Of a stretch of 64,000 nucleotides of DNA, positions 25,737 to 34,798 are shown piece by piece. The stretch's first letter is position 1, and each line of letters starts with the position of its first letter. Under the pieces are notes generated by a model that saw only the letters and a program-made list of their open reading frames with translations, did no database searches and was not told the DNA's origin. The stretch comes from Pseudomonas sp. P5_109 (GTDB lineage: Bacteria > Pseudomonadota > Gammaproteobacteria > Pseudomonadales > Pseudomonadaceae), in contig NZ_CP125380.1 of NCBI RefSeq assembly GCF_034009455.1, forward strand, positions 5,159,501 through 5,223,500, given 5' to 3'. Made by a program: the position numbers and the translations under genes.

Positions 25737-27158
25737 TTATTTACGGGAGACAACCTTTTGTCCCTGAGGCTCCAACGACTCCCGCTCCCGGTCGAACGCC
25801 AGGTAATACTTGTTCACACTGTTAACATAGCTGACCGGCCCCATACCCACTTGCTCCATGGCAACGCGCTCGACCTGGAAGAACCACTGATTGGGGTTCA
25901 AGCCTCGCCGCCGGGCTTCGGCGCGCATGCCCTGCACCCGCTCCGGCCCGATGTTGTAGGCCGCCAGCACGAAGGCCATGCGTTCGCGTTCGTTGAGTTT
26001 CGGGCTGGCAAAGAACTTGCGCCGGATCATCGCCAGGTACTTGGCCCCGGCCTGCACATTGCCGTCGACGTCCTGAATATTGTTGACCCCCACCCGCTGC
26101 GCCGCAGAAGGCGTGATCTGCATCAGGCCGGTCGGCGCACCGCCACTGCGGGCGGTGGGCTGCAGGCCTGACTCCTTGAAGGCCAGCGCCGCCAGGTTCA
26201 GCCAGTCCATGCCCTGGGCATCGGCGTGTTTCTGCAGCACCGGGCGAAGTTTTTCCAGACGCTGGCGGTCCGCCTTGGCCAGTGGATAGTGCACTTGATA
26301 GAGGCGACGATAGATGCGCAGGAACGCGGCGTCCTGATCCGATGGTTTTTTGTAACCGGTGAGAAAGCGGTCAATGCTGGCCCGCAACATCGAGGCATCA
26401 CGGCGCACGAACCAGAACTCTTCGCCCGGATCACTGATGAGTACCTGCTTGTCGAAACGCAGCTTGGGCAGGATCTTGCCCCAGCGTTCGGCGATCGGCT
26501 GCTCGACGATGGTCAGGTGGAAGATCCCGCCCTGCACCATCTCCAGTACATCCTCGACGGCAAGGCTCGGATCGACCCATTCGATTGTGACCGGTGGCAG
26601 TTTGTGCAGGGCAAGCTTTTGATTGATCTGGCTGACGGTATCCCCGGCGGCGCTGCCGGCGGGTAACGCCAGGGTCTTGCCGGAAAGCTGTTCAAGCCTG
26701 GTGTAGCGGCGTTCGCCCTTGATGCCCACCAGGACCAACGGGATGTTGCTGGCAATCGGCTCACTGGTGCTGACGGCGAAACCCGGTTGCAGATCGAGCA
26801 ACTCGCCTGGCGCCACCAGATCGCCCTCCCCGCGCTGCAACGCACCGAGCAGTTGATCCTTGGCCTTGGGAATGATCTTGAGGGTGATTTCCTGACCGTC
26901 ACGGGCATGGCCATTGAGGTATTGCTCGAATGCTCTCAGGCGATGGTATTCGACCCCGATCGCCTGCCCCTGGACTTCGCCGGAGCTGTTGCGGCTCTGG
27001 TTGACCAACACCCGCAGCACACGGCTGCTGCGAATTTCGCCAAGGTCGCGCACCTTGCTGGCCGGTACGGCTTGCAGCGGCCCGGGCAGACGCGCGACCG
27101 CCGACATCGGCAGCAGCAGCGAACAACACAGCAGTAGCAAAACCGAGGGACGAATCAT
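25737..27158 (-). CDS. MltF-like lytic transglycosylase with solute-binding domain
   Basis: 473 residues. After a signal peptide ('SVLLLLCCSLLLPMSAVA') comes a periplasmic solute-binding-like domain (about residues 40-270, with 'VLRVLVNQSRNSSGEVQGQA' and 'GDLVAPGELLDLQPGFAVS'), then an SLT goose-lysozyme-like domain with the catalytic glutamate in 'ALAFKESGLQPTARSGG' and 'GLMQITPSAAQRVGV', and the 'AAYNIGPERV' motif. This is the MltF architecture. The enzyme cleaves peptidoglycan glycan strands, and the sensor-like domain may bind muropeptides. It is probably a paralogue of true MltF because it is not next to purL or guaB. Confidence 0.9.
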   Translation of the reverse strand: MIRPSVLLLLCCSLLLPMSAVARLPGPLQAVPASKVRDLGEIRSSRVLRVLVNQSRNSSGEVQGQAIGVEYHRLRAFEQYLNGHARDGQEITLKIIPKAKDQLLGALQRGEGDLVAPGELLDLQPGFAVSTSEPIASNIPLVLVGIKGERRYTRLEQLSGKTLALPAGSAAGDTVSQINQKLALHKLPPVTIEWVDPSLAVEDVLEMVQGGIFHLTIVEQPIAERWGKILPKLRFDKQVLISDPGEEFWFVRRDASMLRASIDRFLTGYKKPSDQDAAFLRIYRRLYQVHYPLAKADRQRLEKLRPVLQKHADAQGMDWLNLAALAFKESGLQPTARSGGAPTGLMQITPSAAQRVGVNNIQDVDGNVQAGAKYLAMIRRKFFASPKLNERERMAFVLAAYNIGPERVQGMRAEARRRGLNPNQWFFQVERVAMEQVGMGPVSYVNSVNKYYLAFDRERESLEPQGQKVVSRK

Positions 27159-27395
27159 CCACTCTCCGGAAAGAATATGAGGCCCGCTTCAATGACGAAA
27201 TCCATCAAGCAGGGCGACAAAAACAGAGCGCCCAAGGCGCTGGCAAGGTGCGAGAGACTGGCACAATGATGGCAAAACTACCAACCCAGCCTGCTCCGCG
27301 GCTCAAGAGACAGCGTTAACCCGTTGTAGTTCTTGGCTTTTCTTATAAATCCGCGGCTCTGATATGCTTTCCGGCATTTGGGCCGAGGTAGCACC

Positions 27396-28205
27396 ATGCA
27401 ACTCATCGATATCGGCGTCAACCTGACCAACCCCAGTTTTGCCGACAAACACCGGGCCGTACTCGACCGCGCCTACGCGGCCGGCGTATGCCAACTGGTG
27501 CTGACCGGCACCAGTGTCGAGGGCAGCGAACAGGCCCTTGAGCTGTGCCAGCAACTGGACGAAAGCACTCAGCGTCTGTTCGCCACCGCCGGTATTCACC
27601 CTCACTGCGCCAGTGACTGGAACGCCGACAGCGCCCGACGTTTGCGCAGCTTGCTCAACGAACCGAATGTGGTGGCCGTGGGCGAATGCGGGCTGGATTT
27701 CAACCGTGACTTCTCGCCGCGCCCGCAGCAGGAAAAGGTCCTCGAAGAACATCTGGCCATGGCCGTTGAATTGCAGTTGCCGGTTTTTCTGCACGAGCGC
27801 GACGCCAGCCAGCGTTTGCTGGAAATCCTGCGCGACTTCCGCGACCGGCTACCGGCCGCCGTTGTGCACTGTTTCACTGGGGAACAGAAGGCACTGTTCA
27901 GCTACCTCGACCTGGACTTGCACATCGGCATTACCGGCTGGATCTGCGACGAGCGCCGGGGCACGCATTTGCATCCACTGGTCAAGGAGATCAAGCGCGG
28001 ACGCCTGATGCTCGAAAGCGATGCACCGTATCTGCTGCCGCGCAGCTTGCGCCCCAAGCCGAAAAACGGGCGAAACGAGCCGGCGTACCTGACCGAAGTA
28101 TTGCGCGAAGTCGCGCTGCATCGCGGGGAAAGCCAGGAGGATCTGGCCGCACACACCACAGCGTGCGCACGGGCGTTCTACGGGTTGCCCTCCATTCCCC
28201 AGTAA
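27396..28205 (+). CDS. TatD-family metal-dependent deoxyribonuclease
   Basis: About 269 residues from the ATG at 27396, which has GAGGT six bases upstream. Typical TatD blocks: '[12 protein letters not shown]' (here the first metal ligands are replaced in the usual TatD way by the Asn/Thr form), '[13 protein letters not shown]', '[16 protein letters not shown]', '[15 protein letters not shown]', 'VVHCFTGEQ' and '[15 protein letters not shown]'. TatD proteins have 3'-5' exonuclease activity in DNA repair and, despite the name, are not part of the Tat system. Single gene. Confidence 0.93.
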   Translation: MQLIDIGVNLTNPSFADKHRAVLDRAYAAGVCQLVLTGTSVEGSEQALELCQQLDESTQRLFATAGIHPHCASDWNADSARRLRSLLNEPNVVAVGECGLDFNRDFSPRPQQEKVLEEHLAMAVELQLPVFLHERDASQRLLEILRDFRDRLPAAVVHCFTGEQKALFSYLDLDLHIGITGWICDERRGTHLHPLVKEIKRGRLMLESDAPYLLPRSLRPKPKNGRNEPAYLTEVLREVALHRGESQEDLAAHTTACARAFYGLPSIPQ

Positions 28206-28216
28206 ACACAGAACCA

Positions 28217-28310
28217 CCTGTGGGAGCGGGCTTGCTCGCGAAGGCACCGTGTCATTCAACATGGAAGTCGACTGATACACCGCCTTCGCGAGCAAGCCCG
28301 CTCCCACATT
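28217..28310. repeat. Inverted REP pair
   Basis: 'cctgtgggagcgggcttgct' followed by 'cgcgaagg', and its complement starting at 28282, between the tatD-like gene and the chemoreceptor gene. Confidence 0.92.
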
Positions 28311-28394
28311 GACCTGCATCAAAATCCGGATTCTCCATGGCGGCACAATACTGGCACCTTGCCAAAACTGTTTCCGCTATCAGAGAAGACCTCC

Positions 28395-29876
28395 ATGGGT
28401 GCCTGGCTTAGCAACATCTCGCTGAAATACAAATTCTGGGCGGTCAACGCAGTCGCCTTCGTCACCACACTGCTGTTGGTGCTGTACGCCGTACACCTCG
28501 AACAACAGGCCCGTGTCCATGCGTCCCAAGCCTCGTCTCAGGCACAAGCACGATTGCTGGTCGACTGGCCTGCCGGGCAGCCTCTGCCCAAGGCCGACAA
28601 CCTTCTGACGTTCGATCGCGGGCAGGCACCATCGCTGAATGGACAGCCCATGCTCGAACTCGTCGATGCAAACGGCTGGGTCGAGATCAACGCGATGCCG
28701 CTGTTCGGTGACAACCCGTTGATGGGCGCCGAAGTATTTACCCGCGCGGGTGGTCAGCAGGTTGCGGTCATCGCCCACGGTCCAAGCCTGAGCCAGGTGT
28801 TCAACGAACGTTTAGCCAACTACGCGGTGGCCGTGCTCATCCTGATGCTGGCAATGCTCGGCGCCTCGCAGTTGTTGATCCGCTTCCTGCTCAGCCAGCT
28901 CAACACCTTGAAAGACGTCATGCTGCACGTGGAGAAAACCGGCGACCTGTCGGCCCGCGTGCCACTGGCTTGCACTGACGAAGTCGGGCAGATGGCCAAT
29001 GCCTTCAACGCCATGCAGGCCGGTTATCAAAGGGTGGTCAACACCGTCGCAAGCACCGCCCGGCAACTGGATGACGGCGCTGCGCGGCTGGCAACCAGCA
29101 TGAATGAAGTGCGCCACGGCATGCTCGGCCAGCAGAGCGAAACCGATCAGGCGGCCACGGCGATCAATGAAATGACCGCCACGGTCTATCACATCGCCCA
29201 ACACGCGGGTGCCACCCGTGACCTTTCGCAATCGGCCGATACCCTGGCCGGCAGCGGGCAGGAGGTCGTGGCGCGGGTGCAACGCTCGATTGCCGGACTG
29301 TCCACTGGCGTCCAGCAGACCGCCGAGATGATTCAGCGCCTGGCCGAGGACAGCCAAAAGATCAACGGCGTGGTCAACGTGATTCACAGCATCGCCGAGC
29401 AGACCAACCTGCTGGCACTGAACGCCGCCATCGAAGCGGCCCGGGCTGGCGAAATGGGGCGCGGGTTTGCGGTGGTTGCCGATGAAGTGCGCAACCTCGC
29501 CAAACGCGTGCAGGCCTCCACGGACGAAATCACCCTCATGGTCTCGGCACTGCAGGCCGGCACGCGGGACGCAGTGGATTTCATGCAGGAGAGCTCGTTC
29601 AAGGCCGACGACTGCGTGCAACAGGCGCAGGAGGCCGGGGCCGCATTGGCCGAAATCACCGGCGCGGTGGCGCAGATGCGTGAGAGCAACACGCAGATCG
29701 CGGTGGCGGCCGAGCAGCAAAGTCAGGTGGCGGAAGAGATGAACCGCGCGGTGGTGAGCATCCGTGACGTGACCGAGAACACGGTGCAGCAGACGGTAAC
29801 CTCGGCGACCACCAGCAATGAACTGGCGGCGTTGGCCGGGGAGTTGAGCAAGGCGATAGGTCAGCTCAAACTTTAA
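28395..29876 (+). CDS. Methyl-accepting chemotaxis protein
   Basis: About 493 residues from the ATG at 28395 ('[14 protein letters not shown]'). One membrane helix (about 15-35), a short periplasmic sensor domain of about 110 residues, a second helix ('[20 protein letters not shown]'), HAMP ('[20 protein letters not shown]'), and a long cytoplasmic coiled coil with the signalling tip '[20 protein letters not shown]' and '[15 protein letters not shown]'. It should transmit a periplasmic cue to CheA/CheW. The small sensor domain is of a type whose ligand cannot be read by eye. REP pairs lie on both sides. Confidence 0.93.
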   Translation: MGAWLSNISLKYKFWAVNAVAFVTTLLLVLYAVHLEQQARVHASQASSQAQARLLVDWPAGQPLPKADNLLTFDRGQAPSLNGQPMLELVDANGWVEINAMPLFGDNPLMGAEVFTRAGGQQVAVIAHGPSLSQVFNERLANYAVAVLILMLAMLGASQLLIRFLLSQLNTLKDVMLHVEKTGDLSARVPLACTDEVGQMANAFNAMQAGYQRVVNTVASTARQLDDGAARLATSMNEVRHGMLGQQSETDQAATAINEMTATVYHIAQHAGATRDLSQSADTLAGSGQEVVARVQRSIAGLSTGVQQTAEMIQRLAEDSQKINGVVNVIHSIAEQTNLLALNAAIEAARAGEMGRGFAVVADEVRNLAKRVQASTDEITLMVSALQAGTRDAVDFMQESSFKADDCVQQAQEAGAALAEITGAVAQMRESNTQIAVAAEQQSQVAEEMNRAVVSIRDVTENTVQQTVTSATTSNELAALAGELSKAIGQLKL

Positions 29877-29878
29877 GG

Positions 29879-29955
29879 GCCTCTTCGCGAGCAAGCCCGC
29901 TCCCACAGTTGGAAGGCGCTCAAAATGTGGGAGCGGGCTTGCTCCGGGCGGCGTT
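29879..29955. repeat. Inverted REP pair
   Basis: 'cttcgcgagcaagcccgctc' and, 40 bases on, 'gtgggagcgggcttgctc', directly after the chemoreceptor stop. Confidence 0.9.
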
Positions 29956-30093
29956 CCGACGAAGGCGTCAGAACTGACAACATCAATCCAGACCATGACG
30001 CCTATCAAGCCAATAGCCAGCCTTGATTCGCCGCCAGCATTGACCGGGCCTATTCTTCCTATATGTGTTCAACATGGATCGAGGATCAGCATC

Positions 30094-30459
30094 ATGGGCA
30101 AACGTCACCCCAACCTTCCCGCCTGGCAATGGCGAGCATACCCGAACAATCATCAGCACCCGACCAATCTGGTGTTGCACCTGATCGCGGTGCCGCTGTT
30201 CATTGTCGCGGCCCTGCTGATTGTGTCCGGGGTGTTCAGCCTGACCCTTTCGAACATCGCCATCGGCGTGATCGGCGTGATTGCAGCGCTGGCCTTGCAA
30301 CGCCACGGCCACAGCCTGGAAACGCAAGCCGCCGAGCCGTTCAGTGACCGCAAGGATGCGATATCGCGCTTGTTGGTCGAGCAGTTCCTGACGTTTCCAC
30401 GGTTCTTTCTCAGCGGTGGCTGGTGGCGCGCCTGGCGTGAACGCCACCGCCGTCGCTGA
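30094..30459 (+). CDS. Mpo1-like (DUF962) membrane protein
   Basis: About 121 residues from the ATG at 30094 ('MGKRHPNLPAWQWRAY'), which has GAGGA nine bases upstream. The stretch 'NNHQHPTNLVLHLIAVPLFI' matches the His-rich start of the DUF962/Mpo1 family (2-hydroxy fatty-acid dioxygenase in yeast), followed by two membrane helices and a short C-terminal helix ('FLSGGWWRAWRERH'). The histidines may bind iron. Activity in bacteria is not established. It converges with the thioesterase gene, which abuts it. Confidence 0.72.
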   Translation: MGKRHPNLPAWQWRAYPNNHQHPTNLVLHLIAVPLFIVAALLIVSGVFSLTLSNIAIGVIGVIAALALQRHGHSLETQAAEPFSDRKDAISRLLVEQFLTFPRFFLSGGWWRAWRERHRRR

Positions 30460-31257
30460 TCAGGCGAACACCGTCACCGTTTGCCGGCTCATGGCAATCA
30501 AGCGGCCATCCGCGCTCCACATTTTTGCAGCGGCATGCCCGTAACCGTCGGCGGCGTGCTCGGTCTCAACGAGGTATTTGCACCAGTCCAGGGTGTTCAA
30601 TTCCAGTAACGGCTGCACGAACTCGATGGTCCAGGTCAGCGTGCTGCCCATCGCTGGTTTCTTCAAAAACGGCATCAGGGCCGGCGGCCAGGCGTCCACC
30701 AGCGCGAGGATATGCGCCTCGCTGATGGCCTCTTCTTTTTCGCCGCCACGCAAGCGTACCCAACCGCCCATTTTCCGGGATGTGCTGCCGCTGAACGGCA
30801 ACCCGCCGACACTCCAGCGCATCGCCAGGTGCCGCATGAACTCAGGGATAACGCCTTCGATAAAAGGCAGTTCCTGGCACTCGTCCCAGTGTTTCATTTC
30901 AGGTGCCGGTTCAGCGGCTACCGCCACTTCCGAGGGGCGTGAGGCGCCAAAACTGCCCTGGATCAAGGTCACCACCTGCCCCTTCTGCATCACCCGGCCC
31001 AGCACCTGGCTGACCGCCTTGCCTTCGCGCAATACGTCGACTTCAAAACTGACCGGAACCTCGGGTTCGACCGGCCCGACAAAGGTGATTGCCAGCGAGC
31101 GCACCGGACGATCCGCCGGCACCCGGGCTCGCATGGCTTCGTACTGCAAAGCCGCCACCAGGCCACCAAAACTGGCGCGCCCCTGGGCCCATGAGGCCGG
31201 GATAGACAGGTCCATCGGCTGGCTACGGACCGCGTCAAGTAGTTCGCAAAAGCGCAT
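30460..31257 (-). CDS. Acyl-CoA thioesterase family protein (TesB-like double hot-dog)
   Basis: 265 residues. Two hot-dog halves are visible: 'SWAQGRASFGGLVAALQYEA' and 'RSLAITFVGPVEPEVPVSFE' in the first, 'AKMWSADGRLIAMSRQTVTVF' split here as 'MWSADGRLIAMSRQTVTV' in the second, where the final strand matches the TesB-type ending. It would hydrolyse acyl-CoA esters; chain-length preference unknown. The TGA abuts the stop of the convergent Mpo1-like gene (30459/30460). Confidence 0.87.
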   Translation of the reverse strand: MRFCELLDAVRSQPMDLSIPASWAQGRASFGGLVAALQYEAMRARVPADRPVRSLAITFVGPVEPEVPVSFEVDVLREGKAVSQVLGRVMQKGQVVTLIQGSFGASRPSEVAVAAEPAPEMKHWDECQELPFIEGVIPEFMRHLAMRWSVGGLPFSGSTSRKMGGWVRLRGGEKEEAISEAHILALVDAWPPALMPFLKKPAMGSTLTWTIEFVQPLLELNTLDWCKYLVETEHAADGYGHAAAKMWSADGRLIAMSRQTVTVFA

Positions 31258-31380
31258 GAAAACCTCAGGGATCGAAAAAAGATGAAGGGATCTTACCCAG
31301 CCGGAGAGGGCTATACAGCACCCATTCCGGCCAATTTGACTGACAGATGAGCCGCACAGGTTCCATGTCGAACATAAAAA

Positions 31381-31474
31381 CCCTGTGGGAGCGGGCTTGC
31401 TCGCGAAGAGGTCATCAGCTTAAGCATTGATGCTGACTGACACACCGCCTTCGCGAGCAAGCCCGCTCCCACAA
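31381..31474. repeat. Inverted REP pair
   Basis: 'ctgtgggagcgggcttgctc' and its reverse complement about 60 bases later, between the thioesterase and CHAD genes. Confidence 0.9.
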
Positions 31475-31490
31475 TGGATCTGGGGAGGTC

Positions 31491-32249
31491 TCAGGATTTG
31501 AAGCAGGCCTTGCTGAGTTTTTCCAGTACCCGGTCCGCACGGCTTTCAGCCTCGGCCATGGTGGCTTCCCACACGGCAACACAGGGCCGTAAATCCGCTT
31601 CCCGTTCAGCCATGGCCAGCCATTGCACGCAATCGTGCCAGTCGCCAAGCGCACCCTGGGCCGATTTCAACCGGGGCATGGCCGCTTTCGGCAAACGATC
31701 CAGTTCAGGGTAAGCATCGATGCCATAGCGCACGCGCTTGATCAGCAGGCGCAGCCGATGACGGTCGTGGGTCGGGTCGTGCAGTGCCTCGTCGAGTTTT
31801 TCCCATTGTTTGCCCAGACGCTTTTCGATGCGCTTGCGCAAGCCCTTGAGCAATCCCTGGCGTTGGGCGGCGCGCAGAAAACGCGGAAATGCATCGAGAA
31901 CGATCAGCAACTGCGCAAGTTCAGGGCTGGCCGCCACGGCCGGGTAGGCCTCGGCCATCTGCGCCATGCGCTGCTGTGCGGCCAGGGGTTGATGGTGCTG
32001 GAGCAGGTACGCCGCCAGCACTTCGCGATCACGTAATGGCGTGGTCAGATCGCCCACCCGCGAGGCGGCCGCTTCCAGTTGCTCGACGCCGGGCAATCCG
32101 CGCAAAGGTCGCAACAGGCTGCGCAACCGACGCATGGTGGTGCGCAGATCGTGTAACGCCTCAGGGTCTGTACGCGCTTTCAAGCGGGCCTGACAGGCCA
32201 GCAGACGAATCTCCAGGCCCAGAACACGAGCCACCAACCGATCGATCAT
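31491..32249 (-). CDS. CHAD-domain protein
   Basis: 252 residues, rich in Arg and His, matching the CHAD (conserved histidine alpha-helical) domain: 'DPEALHDLRTTMRRLRSLLR' and 'DPTHDRHRLRLLIKRVRYGI' hold the conserved histidines and arginines in two helical halves. CHAD proteins bind polyphosphate granules. There is no N-terminal CYTH/triphosphatase domain, so this is a stand-alone form. A REP pair lies on each side. Confidence 0.9.
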   Translation of the reverse strand: MIDRLVARVLGLEIRLLACQARLKARTDPEALHDLRTTMRRLRSLLRPLRGLPGVEQLEAAASRVGDLTTPLRDREVLAAYLLQHHQPLAAQQRMAQMAEAYPAVAASPELAQLLIVLDAFPRFLRAAQRQGLLKGLRKRIEKRLGKQWEKLDEALHDPTHDRHRLRLLIKRVRYGIDAYPELDRLPKAAMPRLKSAQGALGDWHDCVQWLAMAEREADLRPCVAVWEATMAEAESRADRVLEKLSKACFKS

Positions 32250-32286
32250 GGGGGTTTACTCCGTAAAACAGTGCCATGCGTTACCT

Positions 32287-32370
32287 ATAGGAGCTGGCTT
32301 GCCAGCGATGGCGATATCAGGCCACGGTAACATTCGAGAGCCTATCGCCGGCAAGCCGGCTCCTACAGGA
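32287..32370. repeat. Inverted REP pair of the 'aggagctggc' type
   Basis: 'taggagctggcttgccagcg' and, 40 bases later, 'tcgccggcaagccggctcct'. On the reverse strand the left half reads 'aagccagctccta', the word split by IS110 copies A and B; no insertion has occurred here. Confidence 0.85.
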
Positions 32371-32382
32371 GTAGCAGTGTTT

Positions 32383-32661
32383 TCAACGCCCCGCACGCGA
32401 CTCACGAATGTAGAAACGGGCCTTCTCGGCCTTGTTGGTGCAGCCCTCGAACCCCTCGAATTGCTGCTGGGTCTTGGCCGCGGTCAACAGCGACAAGGCC
32501 TTGGAGTAGCTGACGGTCCCGGCGAAACCCTCGGCTTTGGCCAGGTCCAGTTCATGCCATGCCGCATCCAGGTTACTACCGCAGCTGTCGCGGTAGGCGG
32601 TTTTACCGGCACAACCGGCGAGCGCCAGGGCAATCAATGGCACGCAGATCCAGGCTTTCAT
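32383..32661 (-). CDS. Small lipoprotein
   Basis: About 92 residues from the ATG at 32661, with GAGGAG six bases upstream. The lipobox 'ALAGC' (Cys18) ends a short signal peptide. The mature part is helical ('AAWHELDLAKAEGFAGTVSY', 'SKALSLLTAAKTQQQFEGFE') and has three further cysteines that could pair. It resembles periplasmic helical lipoproteins of the DUF4398 type, but identity is not certain. Confidence 0.72.
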   Translation of the reverse strand: MKAWICVPLIALALAGCAGKTAYRDSCGSNLDAAWHELDLAKAEGFAGTVSYSKALSLLTAAKTQQQFEGFEGCTNKAEKARFYIRESRAGR

Positions 32662-32882
32662 CACTCACTCCTCAAGAATAGGTCAACAGTCATGCAGGTA
32701 AGACGTTGTGGCACCTGAAAAGTGCCGTTGGTCCGCTGTGCAAACTATAGCGCTGACGAGAATAACCATGCGCCGCCATGGAGTGTCGAAAATACGACGC
32801 TCTTACCCCATCGAACGACCATGACGATTGAAGCGTGCCCCTCGATGGGTGCATTGTTGAACCATTCAAACGAGGGCGATTC

Positions 32883-33920
32883 ATGAAAAAGCGTGTCGCA
32901 CTGGTATTGGGCTCGGGTGGAGCCCGGGGTTATGCACATATTGGGGTCATCGAAGAGATCGAACGGCGCGGCTATGACATTGCCTGTATCGCCGGCTGCT
33001 CCATGGGCGCGGTGGTGGGCGGGATCTACGCCGCCGGCAAACTCAATGAATACCGCGACTGGATCGAGAGCCTGGACTATCTCGACGTGTTGCGTCTGGT
33101 TGACGTCAGTTTTCGTCTGGGGGCGATTCGTGGCGAAAAGGTATTCGGGCAGATCCGCAAGATCGTCGGCGAGATCAACATCGAAGACTTGCGCATCCCC
33201 TATACCGCCGTCGCCGCCGACCTGACCAACCAGCAGGAAATCTGGTTCCAGGAAGGCTGCCTGCACCAGGCCATGCGCGCCTCGGCAGCGATTCCCAGCC
33301 TGTTTACCCCGGTGATGCAAGGCAACCGCATGCTGGTCGATGGCGGCATTCTCAACCCGCTGCCGATCGTGCCCGTGGTGTCGAGCCATTGCGATTTGAT
33401 CATCGCGGTCAACCTCAACTCCACCAACCAGCGCCACTATCAACTGCCGGTCATCCAGCGTCCCGCCGCCTTCAAGACCCGCTTCGACAGCCTGATCAAC
33501 TCCCTCGGCTCGAAGCTGCCGTTCCGCCGTAAACAGGCCGAGCAATTGCTGATCCTGGAGCGGGAAGCCCTGAGGGCTGAAGGCGCGGATCTCAATCCGT
33601 GGATCGAATCCGCCGAGCCCGAAGCGCAGCAACCCGCGGCCGCTCCGGAAGCCAGCGGCGCACCCCGCTCGGCCACCGGTTCGTTCATCATCGACAACGT
33701 CGGGCCGGCGTCCCTGCTGGATTTGATCAACCAGAGTTTCGAGGTAATGCAGACGTCGCTGGCGCAGTACAAGATTGCCGGGTACCCACCAGACATCCTG
33801 ATCAACGTGCCCAAGCGCGTGTGCCGGTTTTTCGAGTTCTACAAGGCGCCGGAGCTGATCGCATTGGGCAGGGAGATTGCGCGGGATACGCTGGATCGCT
33901 ATGAAAGTGAGCAGAACTGA
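32883..33920 (+). CDS. Patatin-like phospholipase (RssA-type)
   Basis: About 345 residues from the ATG at 32883, preceded by 'gagggcgattc'. The patatin fold is clear: oxyanion loop 'LGSGGARGYAHIGVI', nucleophile 'GCSMGAVVGG' (GxSxG) and the Asp of the dyad in 'VDGGILNPLPI'. The C-terminal part has an Ala/Pro-rich linker ('EAQQPAAAPEASG') and a helical tail. No signal peptide, so it is probably cytoplasmic, of the RssA/YchK type, acting on phospholipid or lysophospholipid esters. Confidence 0.92.
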   Translation: MKKRVALVLGSGGARGYAHIGVIEEIERRGYDIACIAGCSMGAVVGGIYAAGKLNEYRDWIESLDYLDVLRLVDVSFRLGAIRGEKVFGQIRKIVGEINIEDLRIPYTAVAADLTNQQEIWFQEGCLHQAMRASAAIPSLFTPVMQGNRMLVDGGILNPLPIVPVVSSHCDLIIAVNLNSTNQRHYQLPVIQRPAAFKTRFDSLINSLGSKLPFRRKQAEQLLILEREALRAEGADLNPWIESAEPEAQQPAAAPEASGAPRSATGSFIIDNVGPASLLDLINQSFEVMQTSLAQYKIAGYPPDILINVPKRVCRFFEFYKAPELIALGREIARDTLDRYESEQN

Positions 33921-33950
33921 GCGTCTGAAAATTCTCGGGTGACTATCCGG

Positions 33951-34033
33951 GCCTCTTCGCGAGCAAGTCCGCTCCCACAATGACCGCGTCGGTCACACGA
34001 ACCCTGTGGGAGCGGGCTTGCTCGCGAAAGCGC
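33951..34033. repeat. Inverted REP pair
   Basis: 'cttcgcgagcaagtccgctc' and, after 30 bases, 'ctgtgggagcgggcttgctc', between the patatin gene and kdpE. Confidence 0.9.
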
Positions 34034-34060
34034 CAGATCAGTTACCAAAAAACTTCAAAA

Positions 34061-34750
34061 CTACTCACTCAACAACCGATACCCCACCCCCGCCTCGGTC
34101 ACGATGAACCTGGGTTGGGTCGGGTCATCCGCCAGTTTCTGGCGCAAGTGCCCGACCACGATACGTAGGTAATGAGTGTCTTCCGTGTGCGTCGGCCCCC
34201 AGATGTCCTTGAGCAATTGCTGCTGGGTGATCACCCGCCCGGGGTGCCGCGCCAGTTGCGCCAGCACGGCGTACTCCTTGCGAGTCAGGGCGACTTCGGC
34301 ACCGTCGAGCAGCACCCGGCGATACGCCAGGTCGACCGTCAACGGGCCGAAACTCAGCGCCGCTGGCTGGCTTTCCCCCACGGGCGCCTGGCGCAACAAC
34401 GCACGAATCCGCGCCAGGAACTCCTGAATGCCGAACGGCTTGGTCACGTAGTCATTGGCACCGCCATCCAGGGCTTCGACTTTCTGCCCTTCACTGGCGC
34501 GCACCGAGAGCACCAATACCGGCGCCGTCGACCACTCGCGAAACTCACGCAAGACCTGCTGGCCGTCCATGTCCGGCAAGCCGAGGTCGAGCACCAGCAA
34601 GTCCGGTTTGTTCAACGCGGCTTGCGCCAACCCTTCGTTGCCGGTGCCGGCCTCCAGCACTTTGTAGCCTTGGGAGGCGAGGCTGATGCGCAGGAACTTG
34701 CGGATCTGCGGTTCGTCGTCAATGACCAGGATGGTCGCGGTCTGGCTCAT
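34061..34750 (-). CDS. kdpE: KdpE response regulator
   Basis: 229 residues, OmpR-type. The receiver has 'ILVIDDEPQIRKFLRISL', the phospho-acceptor in 'LLVLDLGLPDMDG' and the conserved lysine in 'NDYVTKPFGIQEFLARIRAL'. The DNA-binding winged helix ends 'LRIVVGHLRQKLADDPTQPR'. It is the partner of KdpD, encoded just upstream on the same strand, and activates kdpFABC when potassium is scarce or turgor falls. Confidence 0.96.
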   Translation of the reverse strand: MSQTATILVIDDEPQIRKFLRISLASQGYKVLEAGTGNEGLAQAALNKPDLLVLDLGLPDMDGQQVLREFREWSTAPVLVLSVRASEGQKVEALDGGANDYVTKPFGIQEFLARIRALLRQAPVGESQPAALSFGPLTVDLAYRRVLLDGAEVALTRKEYAVLAQLARHPGRVITQQQLLKDIWGPTHTEDTHYLRIVVGHLRQKLADDPTQPRFIVTEAGVGYRLLSE

Positions 34751-34798
34751 GAATTCACATCAACACTGATAAGTGGCAAGAGAGTAGCGCAAGCAGGA

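Noticed and set aside
28812..30008. Minus-strand frame opposite the chemoreceptor gene
   Set aside because: Shadow frame running through a REP pair; no ribosome site.
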